Shown here piece by piece: positions 36,766 to 47,821 of a stretch of 64,000 bases of DNA. The notes under the pieces are model-generated. The model did not search any database. It had not been told where the DNA came from and was given only the letters and a program-made list of their open reading frames with translations. This stretch comes from Neopestalotiopsis rosae (Eukaryota > Ascomycota > Sordariomycetes > Amphisphaeriales > Sporocadaceae). The stretch covers positions 1,612,001 through 1,676,000 of the forward strand of contig JALGAS010000008.1 in NCBI GenBank assembly GCA_023078685.1. Direction: 5' to 3'. The position numbers and the translations under genes are program-made. Position 1 is the stretch's first letter. Each line of letters opens with the position of its first letter.

Positions 36766-37978
36766 CTATCTACTGCTATCGGAGAGAGCCGTCGCAGCAG
36801 TGAAGTCGGGCAACAACTGACCATCCTTGAACATGATATTTGCATCTAGGCCATCAACGAGCTCTGGGTACTCCTTCCAGAACTTCTCATGGAGTAACCA
36901 CGCCCCGTCATGCATGACATATGTGTTGAACATTCTTGTATCTATAATGTCTATAATGAAGCAGCTACCTTCCCCCACAGGACCGCAATTGGTGGTTCTA
37001 AACTGCCGACTCAGTCGTTGGGTAGATGCAAGTAGCGAATACACTTTATCTGGATTGAATTTCGGGCCCAAACGGATAGCATTATCACGCATACGTGGCC
37101 AGGGGAGTGAGTCGATAAAAAAACTGTGTGGTTCAATCAATTGTCGTGTCGTTGGAACGAGATAGGTGGGGATCATGGCAAAACTACCCGCAGATTGACC
37201 GACGAGCCACTGTAAAGATTCAATCAGATACGTTCACAAGTAAAATCGGGGACGTGGACTTGGATGACGAGCTTACGCGGTACAATGGGTAGCATGCCCA
37301 TGCAAATGCGAATCTTTCCGCCGGTAAATCAAAGAGTAAAGACATGGCATAAGCAAGTCTGGCCAAGGGATTTATGGAGTCATTAGATGTGAGCTCCCAG
37401 GGCCTGGGGTGCCGTTCACACGTTTTCCAAACGCTGGCATCTTCGGAGGCTCTTTGACGCAGCAAAGGTAGTATACAGTCTACGCAAAACGACCAGCCGA
37501 CACATTGGCATATTGTACGCAAAGGCCGACGTCTAAAGGGAGGTCTAGACAAGAGTTTCTCTAGGACCTTGATTGACACCTTGGTCATGGCATCGTCGGA
37601 CTGACCACAATCATCACCGCTCGCCTGTGCGACCACATCGTTACTCGTAGATTGTGTGGTGATTGGCGGTCGTGCTGGGATCGTTGTACTGGCCGCCTCC
37701 GATCCGGCTGCTGAGTCCGCATCAGCAACACGCTCCGCACCCGGCGACTTGGCGGATTGGGACGGGATTTGCTCTAGATCGAGCCCTTGATCGTCCGCAG
37801 TTCGGACCACAATCGTGTCTTGCGCGGGGCCGAAATTGTCGTCTTGCTGGCAGTGGCGCTTTTGGCTTTGACCTTCGGCAATGCTTCGCCCGCGCCGACG
37901 TTTGCGAGTCTGCGATGGTCGGGGTACAGGCGATTCGCTAGCATGGTCTGATGCATTCGACCTCGTACGGGGCGGCAT
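36766..37978 (-). CDS. DUF3425-like putative regulator without visible bZIP
   Basis: Two exons (minus): 37978-37277 and 37209-36766, 67-bp intron (GTAAGC...ACAG, phase 0), 381 aa. The C-terminal half has the pattern of the DUF3425 domain found in fungal bZIP regulators: a helix-rich block (LARLAYAMSLLFDLPAERFA), then MIPTYLVPTTRQLIEPH and FIDSLPWPRMRDNAIRL, which corresponds to the hallmark HP-x-DxLPWPRxRD. The N-terminus is basic (RTRSNASDHASESP, SQTRKRRRGRS) and otherwise low-complexity; there is no basic-leucine-zipper repeat. A short Cys cluster (ICQCVGWSFCVDC) precedes the domain. DNA binding, if any, would need a partner or the basic tail. Family assignment is moderate, function unknown. 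Confidence 0.72.
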
Positions 37979-38425
37979 GATTAGTCGTAACAGCTAGAAA
38001 ACTGGAACTTGGGATCTCTTCTCAAAAGATATCTATAAGAGGGAGTTGATAAACCGATATATATCTTGGGGATCACCACACGGCTCGGCTGGTATCGCCC
38101 ACGGGCAATCTCTAGCAACCTTGATTATTGCAAAGTTATATTACAGCACAGAGGCTGAAACACTTTGGCTGCCTTGAGTTTAGTAGCAATTGATCTATAA
38201 GTTCGGACTTTACGATTGCAAATATCCGGCGCACAATGGCCGCCCGATGAGGGTTCGTATCGCTCACTTAAGAACTGAAATCGACCCGCTTCATCAGGAT
38301 GCCGAAAGTCTACACGGGTTCAGTCTTCAACCCAAACTTATAGCTGCCCTGCAAAATTGAAAGTCGCCGTTCTTTATTTGCGTGGGCAGCCAATATTAGA
38401 TGCAATTGCCACACCAGTGAATTGA
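37979..38425. other. intergenic, promoter of DUF3425-like gene
   Basis: 447 bp between two minus-strand genes. AT-rich; no motif or gene was seen. Confidence 0.55.
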
Positions 38426-39615
38426 CTACAGTTTGGAACTAGCTACAAGCAGTCGAGAGTTTTCCGTCATCACCTTGGCCGCCTCTTCAACCATATCCTC
38501 TACAATTTGTTTCGCCGGGAGCCTAGTATTAACAACAGCCGCCACCTTTCCCATCAAGATAGGCATCTCCTGGATAGAATCGTCATCAGGCCGCAGCTCG
38601 CGGTCGTGCTGAGCAGCGATAATGCCCTGGGCCTCGAGCTGCTTCATCTCGGCCTTGCGCTCGTCCTCCCACTGCAGCAGGTACGGCGTCGCCAGCGAGT
38701 GCAGGGGGCGGCCGGTGAAAATCGTCGACCGCACGACCTGCCCGTGCTGCGCGCCGCGCACCTGCTCCTGGTGCCACTCGGTCGACCCGGACTCGTCGCA
38801 GAGGATGAAGCGCGTGCCGACCCAGACGGCGTCGGCGCCCAGGGCCAGCGCGGCGGCGAGCGAGCGGCCGTTGTAGATGCCGCCGCCGGCCAGGAGCATG
38901 ACGGGCTGGTTGGTGTGCGGGCTGACGCAATCGCGAATGGCCTCTTTCACGGCGGGTATCAGGACCGACGTCGGAATATCTCCCGTGTGTCCTCCCGCCT
39001 CGCCGCCCGTGGCGCAGACGAGGTCGGCGCCTAAATTGGCGGCTGCGGTGGCGTGTTTGGGGGCGCCGCACATGTTCATGTATAACACCCCCGCGGCGTG
39101 CAGCTTCGTTACTACGTCGATTGGTGGGACGCCTATAGCACATACAAAGAGGGTTGTCTTCTTTTCAATCATGATATCGACACATTTATCCAAATTGCCA
39201 TGGAGGTAATCGTAGCTGGAAGAGTCACCAGTGTTAGCATCCACAGTCATTTGGTATTATGAGGGTGCTTTCTCTTACTTTGTCTTGCGAGCACCACCTC
39301 CGACCTTGGGAATCATGAGATCCACGCCAAACGGCGCGTTCTTGTCGTGCAAGTACGACTTGAGCTCGTCAATGGCGTCTGAGAGCTGCTCGGGGGTGTA
39401 TGTGCCCCCACCGATGACGCCGAGACCGCCGGCATTGGTCACGGCAGCGGCTAGTCGAGGACTCGACGTGCCATTCATGCCCGCGAGCACGATGGGATGC
39501 TTGATCCCCAAGAGCTCCGTCACTGGAGTCTTGATTTTTGGTGCTGGAAAGAACAAACATGTCAGTATTGGTCGAGTTTGGGCCAATAGCTGGACGACGT
39601 ACCGTATTCAGACAT
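38426..39615 (-). CDS. nitronate monooxygenase (2-nitropropane dioxygenase family)
   Basis: An FMN enzyme that oxidises alkyl nitronates to carbonyl compounds and nitrite; it detoxifies propionate-3-nitronate-type compounds. Three exons (minus): 39615-39603, 39543-39279, 39215-38426; introns of 59 bp (GTACGT...CCAG) and 63 bp (GTAAGA...CCAG). 355 aa, family-typical. The tiny first exon codes MSEY plus one base. Motifs: HPIVLAGMNGTSSPRLAAAV, GGLGVIGGG, and GADLVCATGGEAGGHTGDIP with the conserved histidine, then LAGGGIYNGRSLAAALALGA and the FMN phosphate site. The central part (38620-38890) is unusually GC-rich. It shares a roughly 700-bp divergent upstream region with a HET gene and carries a CCTCGG element 125 bp upstream of the ATG. 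Confidence 0.93.
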
Positions 39616-40310
39616 GGTGACTGAGTTGATTCTGCAATATTCCCATTTGTGAAGACGAGAATTGTAGCAACCAGTAACACTTACATTTTGATTTCTTTCG
39701 AGATGCAATGTCGACCATTACCCAAACAAACGTGTTTTACCTCGGCATCCATTGTCATTATACTTTATAGCACAAGTGACTATACCCTGCTGTGAGTAGC
39801 TCGAGCGGGGTCAACGAGAACCCTGGGCTTGGCCATATGGTCAGACGCCGACAGTCAGTGCTTTATTTGGATCCTGGTTTGGGGAATTGGAGATCACCCC
39901 ATGCAGATATGATTGAAATGCTGACTATTCAATTGAGCAGATCTGTTGAGTATATGGGTATGATTGCTGAATAAAGGTGGTGCTTGATCTTGTTGTTTGT
40001 AGTCTGCACTGTACACTATGGTCCACCACGACCAAGCTCTGTTAACAGATAGTTGCCTTGTCAGTGCGCTTGACAGTCGAGTACTATCGCCGATCTACGT
40101 GGCTAGAATCTAACATTTGTGACCGTATATCGCTGTGACTTGCTCAGCCACGCACATGCATCATGGGGCTTAGTTAGGTGCCATTTGGGGGCCGCGCGCA
40201 GCCTTGCACTCGACTGTCCCCGATGGCAAGCTCGCGGCTTTCTGCTACATCTGACTCATTCTAATTGAATTATAGTATACCCCGTATGTTTGTAGCAAAA
40301 CTTGAGGACC
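39616..40310. other. divergent promoter (nitronate monooxygenase / HET)
   Basis: 695 bp between divergent starts. Contains a TTTTACCTCGGCA element (listed separately). No gene was seen. Confidence 0.55.
39735..39747. promoter_or_regulatory. TTTTACCTCGGCA element with CCTCGG core
   Basis: A 13-mer about 120 bp upstream of the nitronate monooxygenase ATG. The same 13-mer occurs upstream of the TLP1 gene (50514-50526). CCTCGG is the core bound by Aspergillus FarA/FarB. Regulatory role is inferred. Confidence 0.4.
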
Positions 40311-41921
40311 ATGCGCCTCCTCCAAGCAAACACCTGGAACTCGCCCTCTGGACCTACCATCACCGAGTTCAAAGGAGAAAACATACCCAGATATGCCATT
40401 CTATCTCACGTTTGGGGCGAGAGAGAAGTCACTTACCAAGATGTCGAGGCAGGTATCGCCAGGGAGATACCAAGCTTCAAGAAGATCGAATATACATGCA
40501 AACAGGCCCTAGCAGACGGCTATGAATATGCCTGGGTTGATACATGTTGCATCAACAAAGCTAATCCAGCAGAGACATCAGAATCGATCAACTCCATGTT
40601 CAAGTGGTATGCAAGAGCCGATGCTATATGCTACGCCTACTTGTTTGATTGCCCGTACGATGGGAAGGTGTTGAACTTACAATCTGGATTTACCATGTCA
40701 AAATGGTTCACAAGAGGCTGGACGCTGCAGGAGCTAATTGCCCCGCGTGAAGTGGTGTTCTATACTCAGGACTGGGGAGAATTGGGAAACAAAAAACGGT
40801 TGTCCCCCTTGATATCGCGCATCACACGTATCGATGAGGATATGCTGGAAGGAACTGTCGTCCTCGAGTCTCTCAGTGTGGCAAAGCGCATGTCGTGGGC
40901 GGCCGACAGACAGGTCACCATCCCAGAAGATAGGGCATATAGTCTGATGGGACTTTTTGATGTCAACATGCCCACGCTTTACGGGGAAGGTGAGAAGGCC
41001 TTTTTGCGACTTCAGGAAGAAATCATGAAGTATTCGGATGACCACTCGCTGTTCGCCTGGGTAGATGACGAGGCCTCACCCGAAACGGAACACGGATTAC
41101 TGGCAGATAGCCCTGCGCACTTCAAAAACTCGCAGGGTGCATTTCCTTATCAAGACTTCGAGCCTCGTCCACCCTACTCCCTTACCAATCGAGGTCTACG
41201 CATATCTCTCCATCTCGTGCGAGGACCACATAATATAGCCACAGCAGCCTTGAACTGTGCGGCTCCGCCAAAGTACGAAAATGGCACTTTCCTTGCCTTA
41301 TACTTGAAGCAGACACCACAGACGGACGAGAGATATACGCGAGTACGAATCAATGAACTTACTAGTGTACGCGATCGAGGCGAATCACAAGAAATATATG
41401 TAAAGAGAAAAAATGAGACGATAGGCTACTTCCTTTACCATTATTTTCAGTTGCTAGACGGGCCACCGCCAAACCAATACCTCGCGATACAGCTGGTAGA
41501 AAACAAGTCTCACACCAAGGAGGATGAAGGGCCACCAGATCATCGCGCTATCAGCAACACAGTGTGGAAGCCAAAAGACTGGCACGCGAGATTGAACACA
41601 GTCAGGATACCACGTCACTTGTCCGCCGGAATCGTCTTCCGTCACAGCAGTGGTCAACACATCGTGGTCATGTTGGGGACTGCACTGAATGGGCTTGACC
41701 CAGCAATGCATGCCTTTGAGCTATCTAATACCACCAGCAAGGCCGGTATACCCCAATTCCCATCGGTTAACTTTCTGAGACAAGTATTTGCCTCTGTCGC
41801 CTCCGTGTCCTCCGGCACCGACGTCGAGCTTACTCATCATGTGGTCCGTATCGATACCAAGCCATCCATTGCAGGCAATGCCAAGTTTTATCTGATCAGC
41901 ATTGATATCCATCCTCCATAG
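40311..41921 (+). CDS. HET-domain protein (HET-E/NWD2-type N-terminus)
   Basis: Single exon, 536 aa, starting at MRLLQANTWN, the usual opening of HET proteins of the HET-E class. The HET domain runs from IPRYAILSHVWGEREVTYQD through YEYAWVDTCCINKANPAETS to FTRGWTLQELIAPREVVFY. The following region RITRIDEDMLEG and EDRAYSLMGLFDVNMPTLYG is conserved in this class. There is no NACHT or WD40 region after it, so the protein is a short form; the last 250 aa are not recognised. Its likely role is in non-self recognition or stress-induced cell death. It runs divergently from the nitronate monooxygenase and borders the peroxisomal enzyme cluster. Confidence 0.94.
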   Translation: MRLLQANTWNSPSGPTITEFKGENIPRYAILSHVWGEREVTYQDVEAGIAREIPSFKKIEYTCKQALADGYEYAWVDTCCINKANPAETSESINSMFKWYARADAICYAYLFDCPYDGKVLNLQSGFTMSKWFTRGWTLQELIAPREVVFYTQDWGELGNKKRLSPLISRITRIDEDMLEGTVVLESLSVAKRMSWAADRQVTIPEDRAYSLMGLFDVNMPTLYGEGEKAFLRLQEEIMKYSDDHSLFAWVDDEASPETEHGLLADSPAHFKNSQGAFPYQDFEPRPPYSLTNRGLRISLHLVRGPHNIATAALNCAAPPKYENGTFLALYLKQTPQTDERYTRVRINELTSVRDRGESQEIYVKRKNETIGYFLYHYFQLLDGPPPNQYLAIQLVENKSHTKEDEGPPDHRAISNTVWKPKDWHARLNTVRIPRHLSAGIVFRHSSGQHIVVMLGTALNGLDPAMHAFELSNTTSKAGIPQFPSVNFLRQVFASVASVSSGTDVELTHHVVRIDTKPSIAGNAKFYLISIDIHPP

Positions 41922-42786
41922 ATATCTTCAGGGCTGGAAGGGAGCTGGGTGTGACGCGTCACAAAATAATATGGTGGTATGATCAAGCAGAAAAACCCCC
42001 GGGGATGTGCGGCCTTCCAATCATTCCTTATAAGCTATCACGATATACCTTTACAGAGCCCTCTGATTGGCCCCTCGTCTTCACTGTCGGTTACTTCGGC
42101 GGCGGCCTGCTTTCAGCCAACGCGTGATTTGCAAAAAAGATTGTGAGGGTTTGTAAGAGTGTTCACGCCAATTATAAGCCCATTGGAAACCAGCGATTAA
42201 TACTTATCGGCGTATAGTGCTATTGTTCTTTAGCGACGGCTAATCATAACCGGCGTGCCCAGACCTAGTTGGCAATCCGGGGTAACCCCACGAAATTACC
42301 CCTGTAGGCTCCAACATCTCTAGAATAAGGCCTGCACCTCAGCGGGGGACATCATGAAATCATATTCCCACCCCATAGAGACCAACACCCCGTTGAACCA
42401 GGTGCACATTCCAGTCGCTAATATACCGAACGTCTGATTGCCGCAATCCTCCAGCAAAAAGAATTGCGCGTCATTGTAACAAAAGCATTGCTCAAGTCAG
42501 CGTTTCTCGAAAGCTCGAAGGAAGATGTCCTTGCAGTCGATCACCGATTACTTGTCAAAGTACGGTTAGCTCAGTACCCCCCTTGCTTTCAGTACTTGCG
42601 CTGTGCCACGGTACGCAGTATGCATGAAGCTCCCACGTATTGAGACTTGCCGAGGCTCGGTTTTTGGTGATCCCTCGCACCCCAGGTTTTCTGTATTCCT
42701 CGACATTTCGTGAACCACGAGATCGCAAAATCAAGGAAATTTCTATTCTAGTTCTCACGATACCGTCGAATTACGGATTATTCATA
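41922..42786. other. intergenic, upstream region of enoyl-CoA hydratase gene
   Basis: 865 bp, separating the HET gene from the peroxisomal gene pair. It holds a CCGAGG element at 42650-42655. Nothing else was recognised. Confidence 0.55.
42650..42655. promoter_or_regulatory. CCGAGG (CCTCGG) element
   Basis: The FarA/FarB-type core lies 132 bp upstream of the enoyl-CoA hydratase ATG. A 6-mer is expected by chance about once per 2 kb counting both strands, so this alone is weak evidence. Confidence 0.35.
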
Positions 42787-43713
42787 ATGGCAGAAATTTT
42801 GTCTTCGCCACCTCCACCATCGACATGTTTCCAGCTGAGTTATCCGCGGCCGTTTGTGCTCCTAGTCACCATTAACCGCGAATCCGCCATGAACTCGATA
42901 CCAATGCGCGGCCACTGGGAAGGCCAAGCAATCTTTGAATGGTTCGACAAGGAGCCGAGCCTCCGAGTGGCCATAGTGACTGGCAAGGGCTCGCGCAGCT
43001 TTTCTGCTGGGGCGGATCTCATTGAACAGAATAACAAGAATGCCGATAAGAGTGCGCGCACACAAACAGTACCACAGATCATGCCTCCCAGCGGCTTCAT
43101 GGGCGTCAGCCGCCGAGTCGGGAAGAAACCCATCATTGCGGCTGTCAATGGTTATGCTCTGGGTGGCGGGTTTGAAATCTGTCTCAATTGGTACGTCAGT
43201 CGCTCAGAAGGTCGTTGGATCAGTGCATCTGGCGGATTAGTAGAGATTATCGCTGACTAGTATCAATATTGAAGCGACCTTGTACTTGCATCGCCCACCG
43301 CAACGTTTGGCCTACCGGAGGCGAAGCGAGGCTTGTATGCCGCGGCCGGAGGCTTGCCCCGTGTAGCTAGAATCTTCGGCATGCAACTCGCCAGCGAGAT
43401 CGTTCTGGCCGATCGCGTACTTTCGGCAAAGGAGGTCGAGCACTTTGGTTTCGCAAGAATTTCCAAGTCTCCCGAGTCCCTTCTGGACGAGGCGCTGGAT
43501 CTCGCGGACAGGGTGGGCACTTTATCCCCCGACGCCGTTATTGTGAGCCGGCATGGGCTCAGACAGACATGGGAGACGGCCAGTGTCGAGAGAGCTGCGC
43601 AACTGACACATGAGAGATACGCTGACGGGATTTTCAAAGGGGAGAATTTACTCATTGGATTGCAAGCGTTTGCCAAGAAGGAGACGCCCGTTTGGGTTCC
43701 GTCCAAGCTGTAA
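42787..43713 (+). CDS. peroxisomal enoyl-CoA hydratase/isomerase (PTS1 SKL)
   Basis: Crotonase-fold enzyme that hydrates or isomerises 2-enoyl-CoA esters. Two exons, 42787-43190 and 43275-43713; the 84-bp intron (GTACGT...GAAG, phase 2) restores LNCDLVLASPTATFGLPE. 280 aa. Oxyanion-hole segments are GSRSFSAGADLIEQ and NGYALGGGFEICL. Both residues matching the catalytic glutamates are present: E130 (GGGFE) and E150 (GLPEAKRG). The usual PGAGG after the second is AAAGG. The protein ends VWVPSKL, a canonical peroxisomal targeting signal. An acyl-CoA ligase with its own PTS1 follows 398 bp downstream in the same direction, so both probably act on one CoA-activated substrate in peroxisomes. Substrate unknown. 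Confidence 0.93.
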
Positions 43714-44111
43714 GCGGACTTGGGAATCTATAGAAGTCAGGATTGACAACACGTTCCCATACAAGGCCAATGTCTTTTTGTATGACGTATGTGGCCACGT
43801 AAATTGCATTCTAATTGAATCGTGAATAGCCAAGTATGCCCTATAGTGATCAGAAACTGTAGACGCAATGTCAAGCCTGGCGCAGACTTGGAGGCACTGT
43901 GGAGGGAGCGACCAAGGGTGTGCAAATAGTCATGCGACGGCGCTAAACCAGTATCCTAGACGAGTATGCACATTCTGATACGGTCCCACGCGCTTGGCAG
44001 GATATGAGTATCCTAGGGAGTATATGAGGAGAACCTGTAGTGCTGCCACCACCATTAGTGCGGAACACGGAGGACATATTCGTCACAGCATTTCCTCAGC
44101 AAAACAACGCA
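43714..44111. other. intergenic between hydratase and ligase genes
   Basis: 398 bp, which includes the ligase promoter. No CCTCGG core or other clear element was seen. Confidence 0.55.
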
Positions 44112-46184
44112 ATGAGTGAACGTATCTACACTTCCAAGCACATACCAGCTATTGTGCCAGCGGAAACTTCGGTCTGGCAGTTCCTGCTTCGCACTGATGT
44201 AGACGACATACCCAAAGACAAGGTAGTCTGGCAGGAAGCGGAGCATCCAGAACGCACCATTTCCTATGGAGAAGCACCAAATATCTTTGCGCGCGGCGCT
44301 GCTGGACTTCGAAGCACTCTCGGGCTCAAACCTCAAGACACGATACTGATCTTGGGTGTGAATGATTTGAACTGGGTCACACTGGCTCACTCTGCAGTCT
44401 GGGCGGGCATTGTCCCTGCGTAAGCTTCATACGCGCTCCATTTCATTTTTCCATGAACTAACCGAGCAAGACAGCGGAGTGAACATCGTCGCGTCTGCAT
44501 ATGAGCTTGTGCACTACATTACAGTGACCGAGTCAAGAGTGGTATTCTGTGATTCATCCGCGATTGGAAAAGTCCAGGAAGCCATCGCCATGTTGCCGAA
44601 GAATTATGCCAAACCGTCCGTAGTGGGCCTCGGTGAGCGAGGATCGTTATCACTTTCCGTATGACTCTTTCCCTATCGCAGAACCCAAGTGTGGAACAGA
44701 ACTAAAGATTGATACCTAGTTCCCGCAAGACTTTATGTCGGCAAAGGAGCCTATACCCCCCGTCGACCTTCGCGGACAAGACAATGGCAAGTTCGTCGCA
44801 GGTATATGCTTTAGTTCAGGCACGAGTGGGAAACCCAAGGCTGTTTTGCTCAGTCATCGTAACATATTGGCTTACATATCGGGAGCTCGCACGACCGTGC
44901 CTGAGCTGGCAAATTTCAAGGAAAGAGAAGTCTTCTATGCCCCATGTGAGTCGTCCCACTATAGTCTCCTTTATGTAAAGCCCGTAACTGACTCTCGACA
45001 ATTTCAAGTGAGCCACATCTATGGTTTCATTGCAGCGCTCTTTGCTCCGGCTCTGTCAGCCATACAGATGGTGCTACTGCGAAAATACACCTTCCGAGAG
45101 TACATATCTGCTTGTGTTACCACAAAGGCTACTGTGCTACGTATGGTCCCCCCGACTGCTGTGGCAATGGCTAAAGATCCTTGGGTGGCGCAACAGGATC
45201 TTACCGCCGTCCATACGATATTCTGTTCTGGAGCGGTTCTGCCCCCCGAGATCATTGCCCGCTTGGAGCAACTCATGCCGAAAGCGTCGATTACGCAAGG
45301 TTACGGGTAAGCCTACACAGGATGATCAACGCTTGATGGAAGCTGATTTGTTAAGAATGAGCGAGGCAACTGTGACAATGCTAAAGAGCTCCTCCGCCAA
45401 GCCGAAAGCTGGCAGTGTCGGAAGGCTGGTCACCAACGCGTACGTTCTTAATATGGCCATGGCGGTCTATCAAATTTCAGTAATTGACTGGTACTTAGTG
45501 AGTTGCGAATTGTCGACGACGACCTCAAGGATGTAGCGCCCGAAGCTCAAGGCGAGATCCTCGTGCGAGGCCCTTCTGTGTTCATGTAGGTCTTGACCGC
45601 AGTCTTCTCGGAGTTCAGAGCTAATCATATTGGGTGGCTAGGGGCTACAAAAACAACCCAGAAGCGACATCAGAGGCGTTTCCCTTTCGAGACGGATGGC
45701 TCCGGACTGGTGACGTGGGGCACATGGATTCAGACGGCTTCCTCTATCTGACCGATCGCAAAAAGGACCTCATCAAGTTCAAAGGGTAAGATCGACCACA
45801 GTTGGGCTACCCGCTTGAAAAACCGCTGATAATTGGCATTTAAGACTTCAAGTTCCACCAGCCGAGCTTGAGGATGTTCTCTTATCGCATCCCCTCGTTA
45901 CTGAAGCCGGCGTCTGTGCCAAATGGGACGATGTCCAAGGAACCGAAATACCCGTTGCGTATGTGAGCTTGGCACCGACCGTGGCCCCTTCAGATCGAGA
46001 CCGCATTCTTGCCGAGATCAAGGAGCATCATGACAAGCGTGTTGCACCCTACAAGAAGTTACGAGGCGGGCTGTTTCATCTCTCACCTCTGCCCAGAAAC
46101 CCTACAGGCAAGCTTCTTCGACGTGAATTACCAGCGAGGAAGGAAGCTGACGCAGCAGCACGACAAGCTGCAGCGAAATTGTGA
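44112..46184 (+). CDS. peroxisomal acyl/aryl-CoA ligase (4CL-like, PTS1 AKL)
   Basis: AMP-binding (ANL) enzyme that activates a carboxylic acid with ATP and CoA. Eight exons: 44112-44419, 44475-44658, 44720-44945, 45009-45306, 45356-45439, 45499-45585, 45642-45785, 45845-46184; seven introns of 49-63 bp; 556 aa, normal for 4-coumarate-CoA-ligase-like proteins. Motifs in order: [16 protein letters not shown] (P-loop), [49 protein letters not shown], and the C-terminal [11 protein letters not shown] with the catalytic lysine. The C-terminus is AAAKL, a PTS1. The first in-frame ATG ([12 protein letters not shown]) was chosen as start. Aromatic versus fatty acid substrates cannot be told from motifs. 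All joins are phase-consistent and no damage was seen. Confidence 0.93.
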
Positions 46185-46978
46185 AGAAAGTGCGAGTCTG
46201 GGGCAGTGATGCTCGAGTCTGCAAGTACTAGTGGATGGCGATGGTGTATGTGAATGCAAAGACATGTTGAGCTCCGGTAATATGCACTTGTAGCAGAAGT
46301 ACTAGCAAGTAGCTTCCTAATCGAGGGGGTAGTGACAGAATTCAACTCCAAAGGCTTCTTAAATGAATAGGTGGTTAATACCTGAATGAGTTTCCCACAC
46401 CGTAGAGGTGATCATGGAAGGAGAAGCCAAGACATGAAAACCATGTCAGCCTCCATTTCAGCAGCGTATATAATGATAGTACCTTCCCAGACAAAGCGTC
46501 ATTTGAAGTGAAGTCTCAACCTGCTGCACTGAGAAGGCCTCTACTCTAGCTTCCGAAGTAGTGTCGTCATTCTTGCCTTTGAGATCGCACTTTCTTTCCA
46601 GTTTACTCAGCACGGAGAGTCGCGGCGCCGATTCCAGTGAAGAGCAGGAATATAAGGCACGTTTGCCTTGCACCGCCCATCTCGCTTCCCAGATAAAACC
46701 TGGCAAGCTATTTTATCTTGTTACTTCTCTTAGTTCTCTGAAAGAGATTTCTCCGTCATTCTACATAATACCAAGTTTAACGTGCATCACGTTCCATCCC
46801 GCTTCATCGGCTCTTTTGCGACCAAGAAATTTTCGTGCAAACCGACACTTACGGCGATTGAAGAGCGGCAAACTTGGGTCGGCACAATTACCCACGGTCA
46901 GGTAAGCTGCTTCGACATCTATTAAAGCTCTTGTAGTCACTCCACAGAACTGATTCGCAATGATAGGAGAATCTCGAG
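46185..46978. other. intergenic upstream of the unknown 280-aa protein
   Basis: 794 bp. No gene, no CCTCGG core and no repeat was seen. Confidence 0.55.
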
Positions 46979-47821
46979 ATGTCCGTCATGGTTTCTGGAC
47001 CCGAGGGTCTCAATGAAGACCAGCTCACCGAAGCCCGCCGCCTCTGTGATGAAGTCAAGTCTATGGCCCCGCGCTCTGACCGGAAAAATTCCAAGGCCTA
47101 CGAGACTCACAAGGAAAAGGAATTCCAAGAAGACTTTTTGCGCTTCGTGTTCGAAGACAATTGGAACAGCTTCCGGAAACCTGTAGTCTGCACCTCTTGG
47201 AAGGCAAAGACCGTGGAGCAGTTCGCACTGGCAGTTGGCACTTTGCATACGAACCCGGTACCGCCGGCCCGGGAAGACAAGCGCAAATGGAAGATAATCA
47301 AAGTACCCACGCCCAGCAAAGGGACTCCATCAAGACCTGCACGCAAGCCCGAGGATGCCACGGCATACTGTCAACCCGTGATCGAGGGAGACACTGTTGT
47401 CTTCAAGATTATCGATGCCCATTCACGCATCTATTCACCTGATGATGTGGCCTGGTATGGAATGGGGCTGACTAACGAGGTGAAAGCCGAGGTTTCTATG
47501 CACCACGATGACTTCGAATTCCGCCTCGTTGGAAACTACAATACCTATGCCGCAAGAGCAAGCTTCCAACACTATCTGTGGAAGCAGAATGTATCGGAAA
47601 GAGAGGCTAGCATAGTGGCAGTACCTGATCTGAAGAAAATGTCGCTTTGTCTCCCAGTCTTCAGCAACATGTACTATGTGGCCAAGACTGTTCGCAGACT
47701 GGCAAAGCTCAGGCGTCGGGAGAAGCGTCTGAATAGTCGGAGTGATAAATCTGTATTGTCCTTGGATGCACCAAAGATTGAGTTGAGAGCGTCTGGAAGC
47801 ACGAGCAACAGCAAAAGCTGA
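46979..47821 (+). CDS. unrecognised 280-aa protein inside the peroxisomal cluster
   Basis: Single exon. I do not recognise a family. The N-terminal third is charged (DRKNSKAYETHKEKEFQEDF), followed by a region with regularly spaced aromatic and hydrophobic residues (FVFEDNWNSFRKPVVCTSW, VVFKIIDAHSRIYSPDDVAW, DDFEFRLVGNYNTY) that looks beta-rich and folded. The tail is basic (VRRLAKLRRREKRL) then Ser-rich, ending SNSKS. No signal peptide, TM segment or PTS1. An alternative N-terminal exon cannot be excluded, but the ATG is the first in frame. It converges with the TLP1 gene. Its position between the ligase and TLP1 makes a role in the same pathway possible, but nothing in the sequence shows it. 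Confidence 0.72.
   Translation: MSVMVSGPEGLNEDQLTEARRLCDEVKSMAPRSDRKNSKAYETHKEKEFQEDFLRFVFEDNWNSFRKPVVCTSWKAKTVEQFALAVGTLHTNPVPPAREDKRKWKIIKVPTPSKGTPSRPARKPEDATAYCQPVIEGDTVVFKIIDAHSRIYSPDDVAWYGMGLTNEVKAEVSMHHDDFEFRLVGNYNTYAARASFQHYLWKQNVSEREASIVAVPDLKKMSLCLPVFSNMYYVAKTVRRLAKLRRREKRLNSRSDKSVLSLDAPKIELRASGSTSNSKS

Noticed and set aside
38507..39143. long open frames on both strands over the nitronate monooxygenase
   Set aside because: High GC removes stop codons in all frames; only the minus-strand frame gives the FMN-enzyme motifs.
40302..40310. upstream TTG start for the second HET gene
   Set aside because: A non-ATG start is not needed; ATG at 40311 gives the usual MRLL opening of the family.
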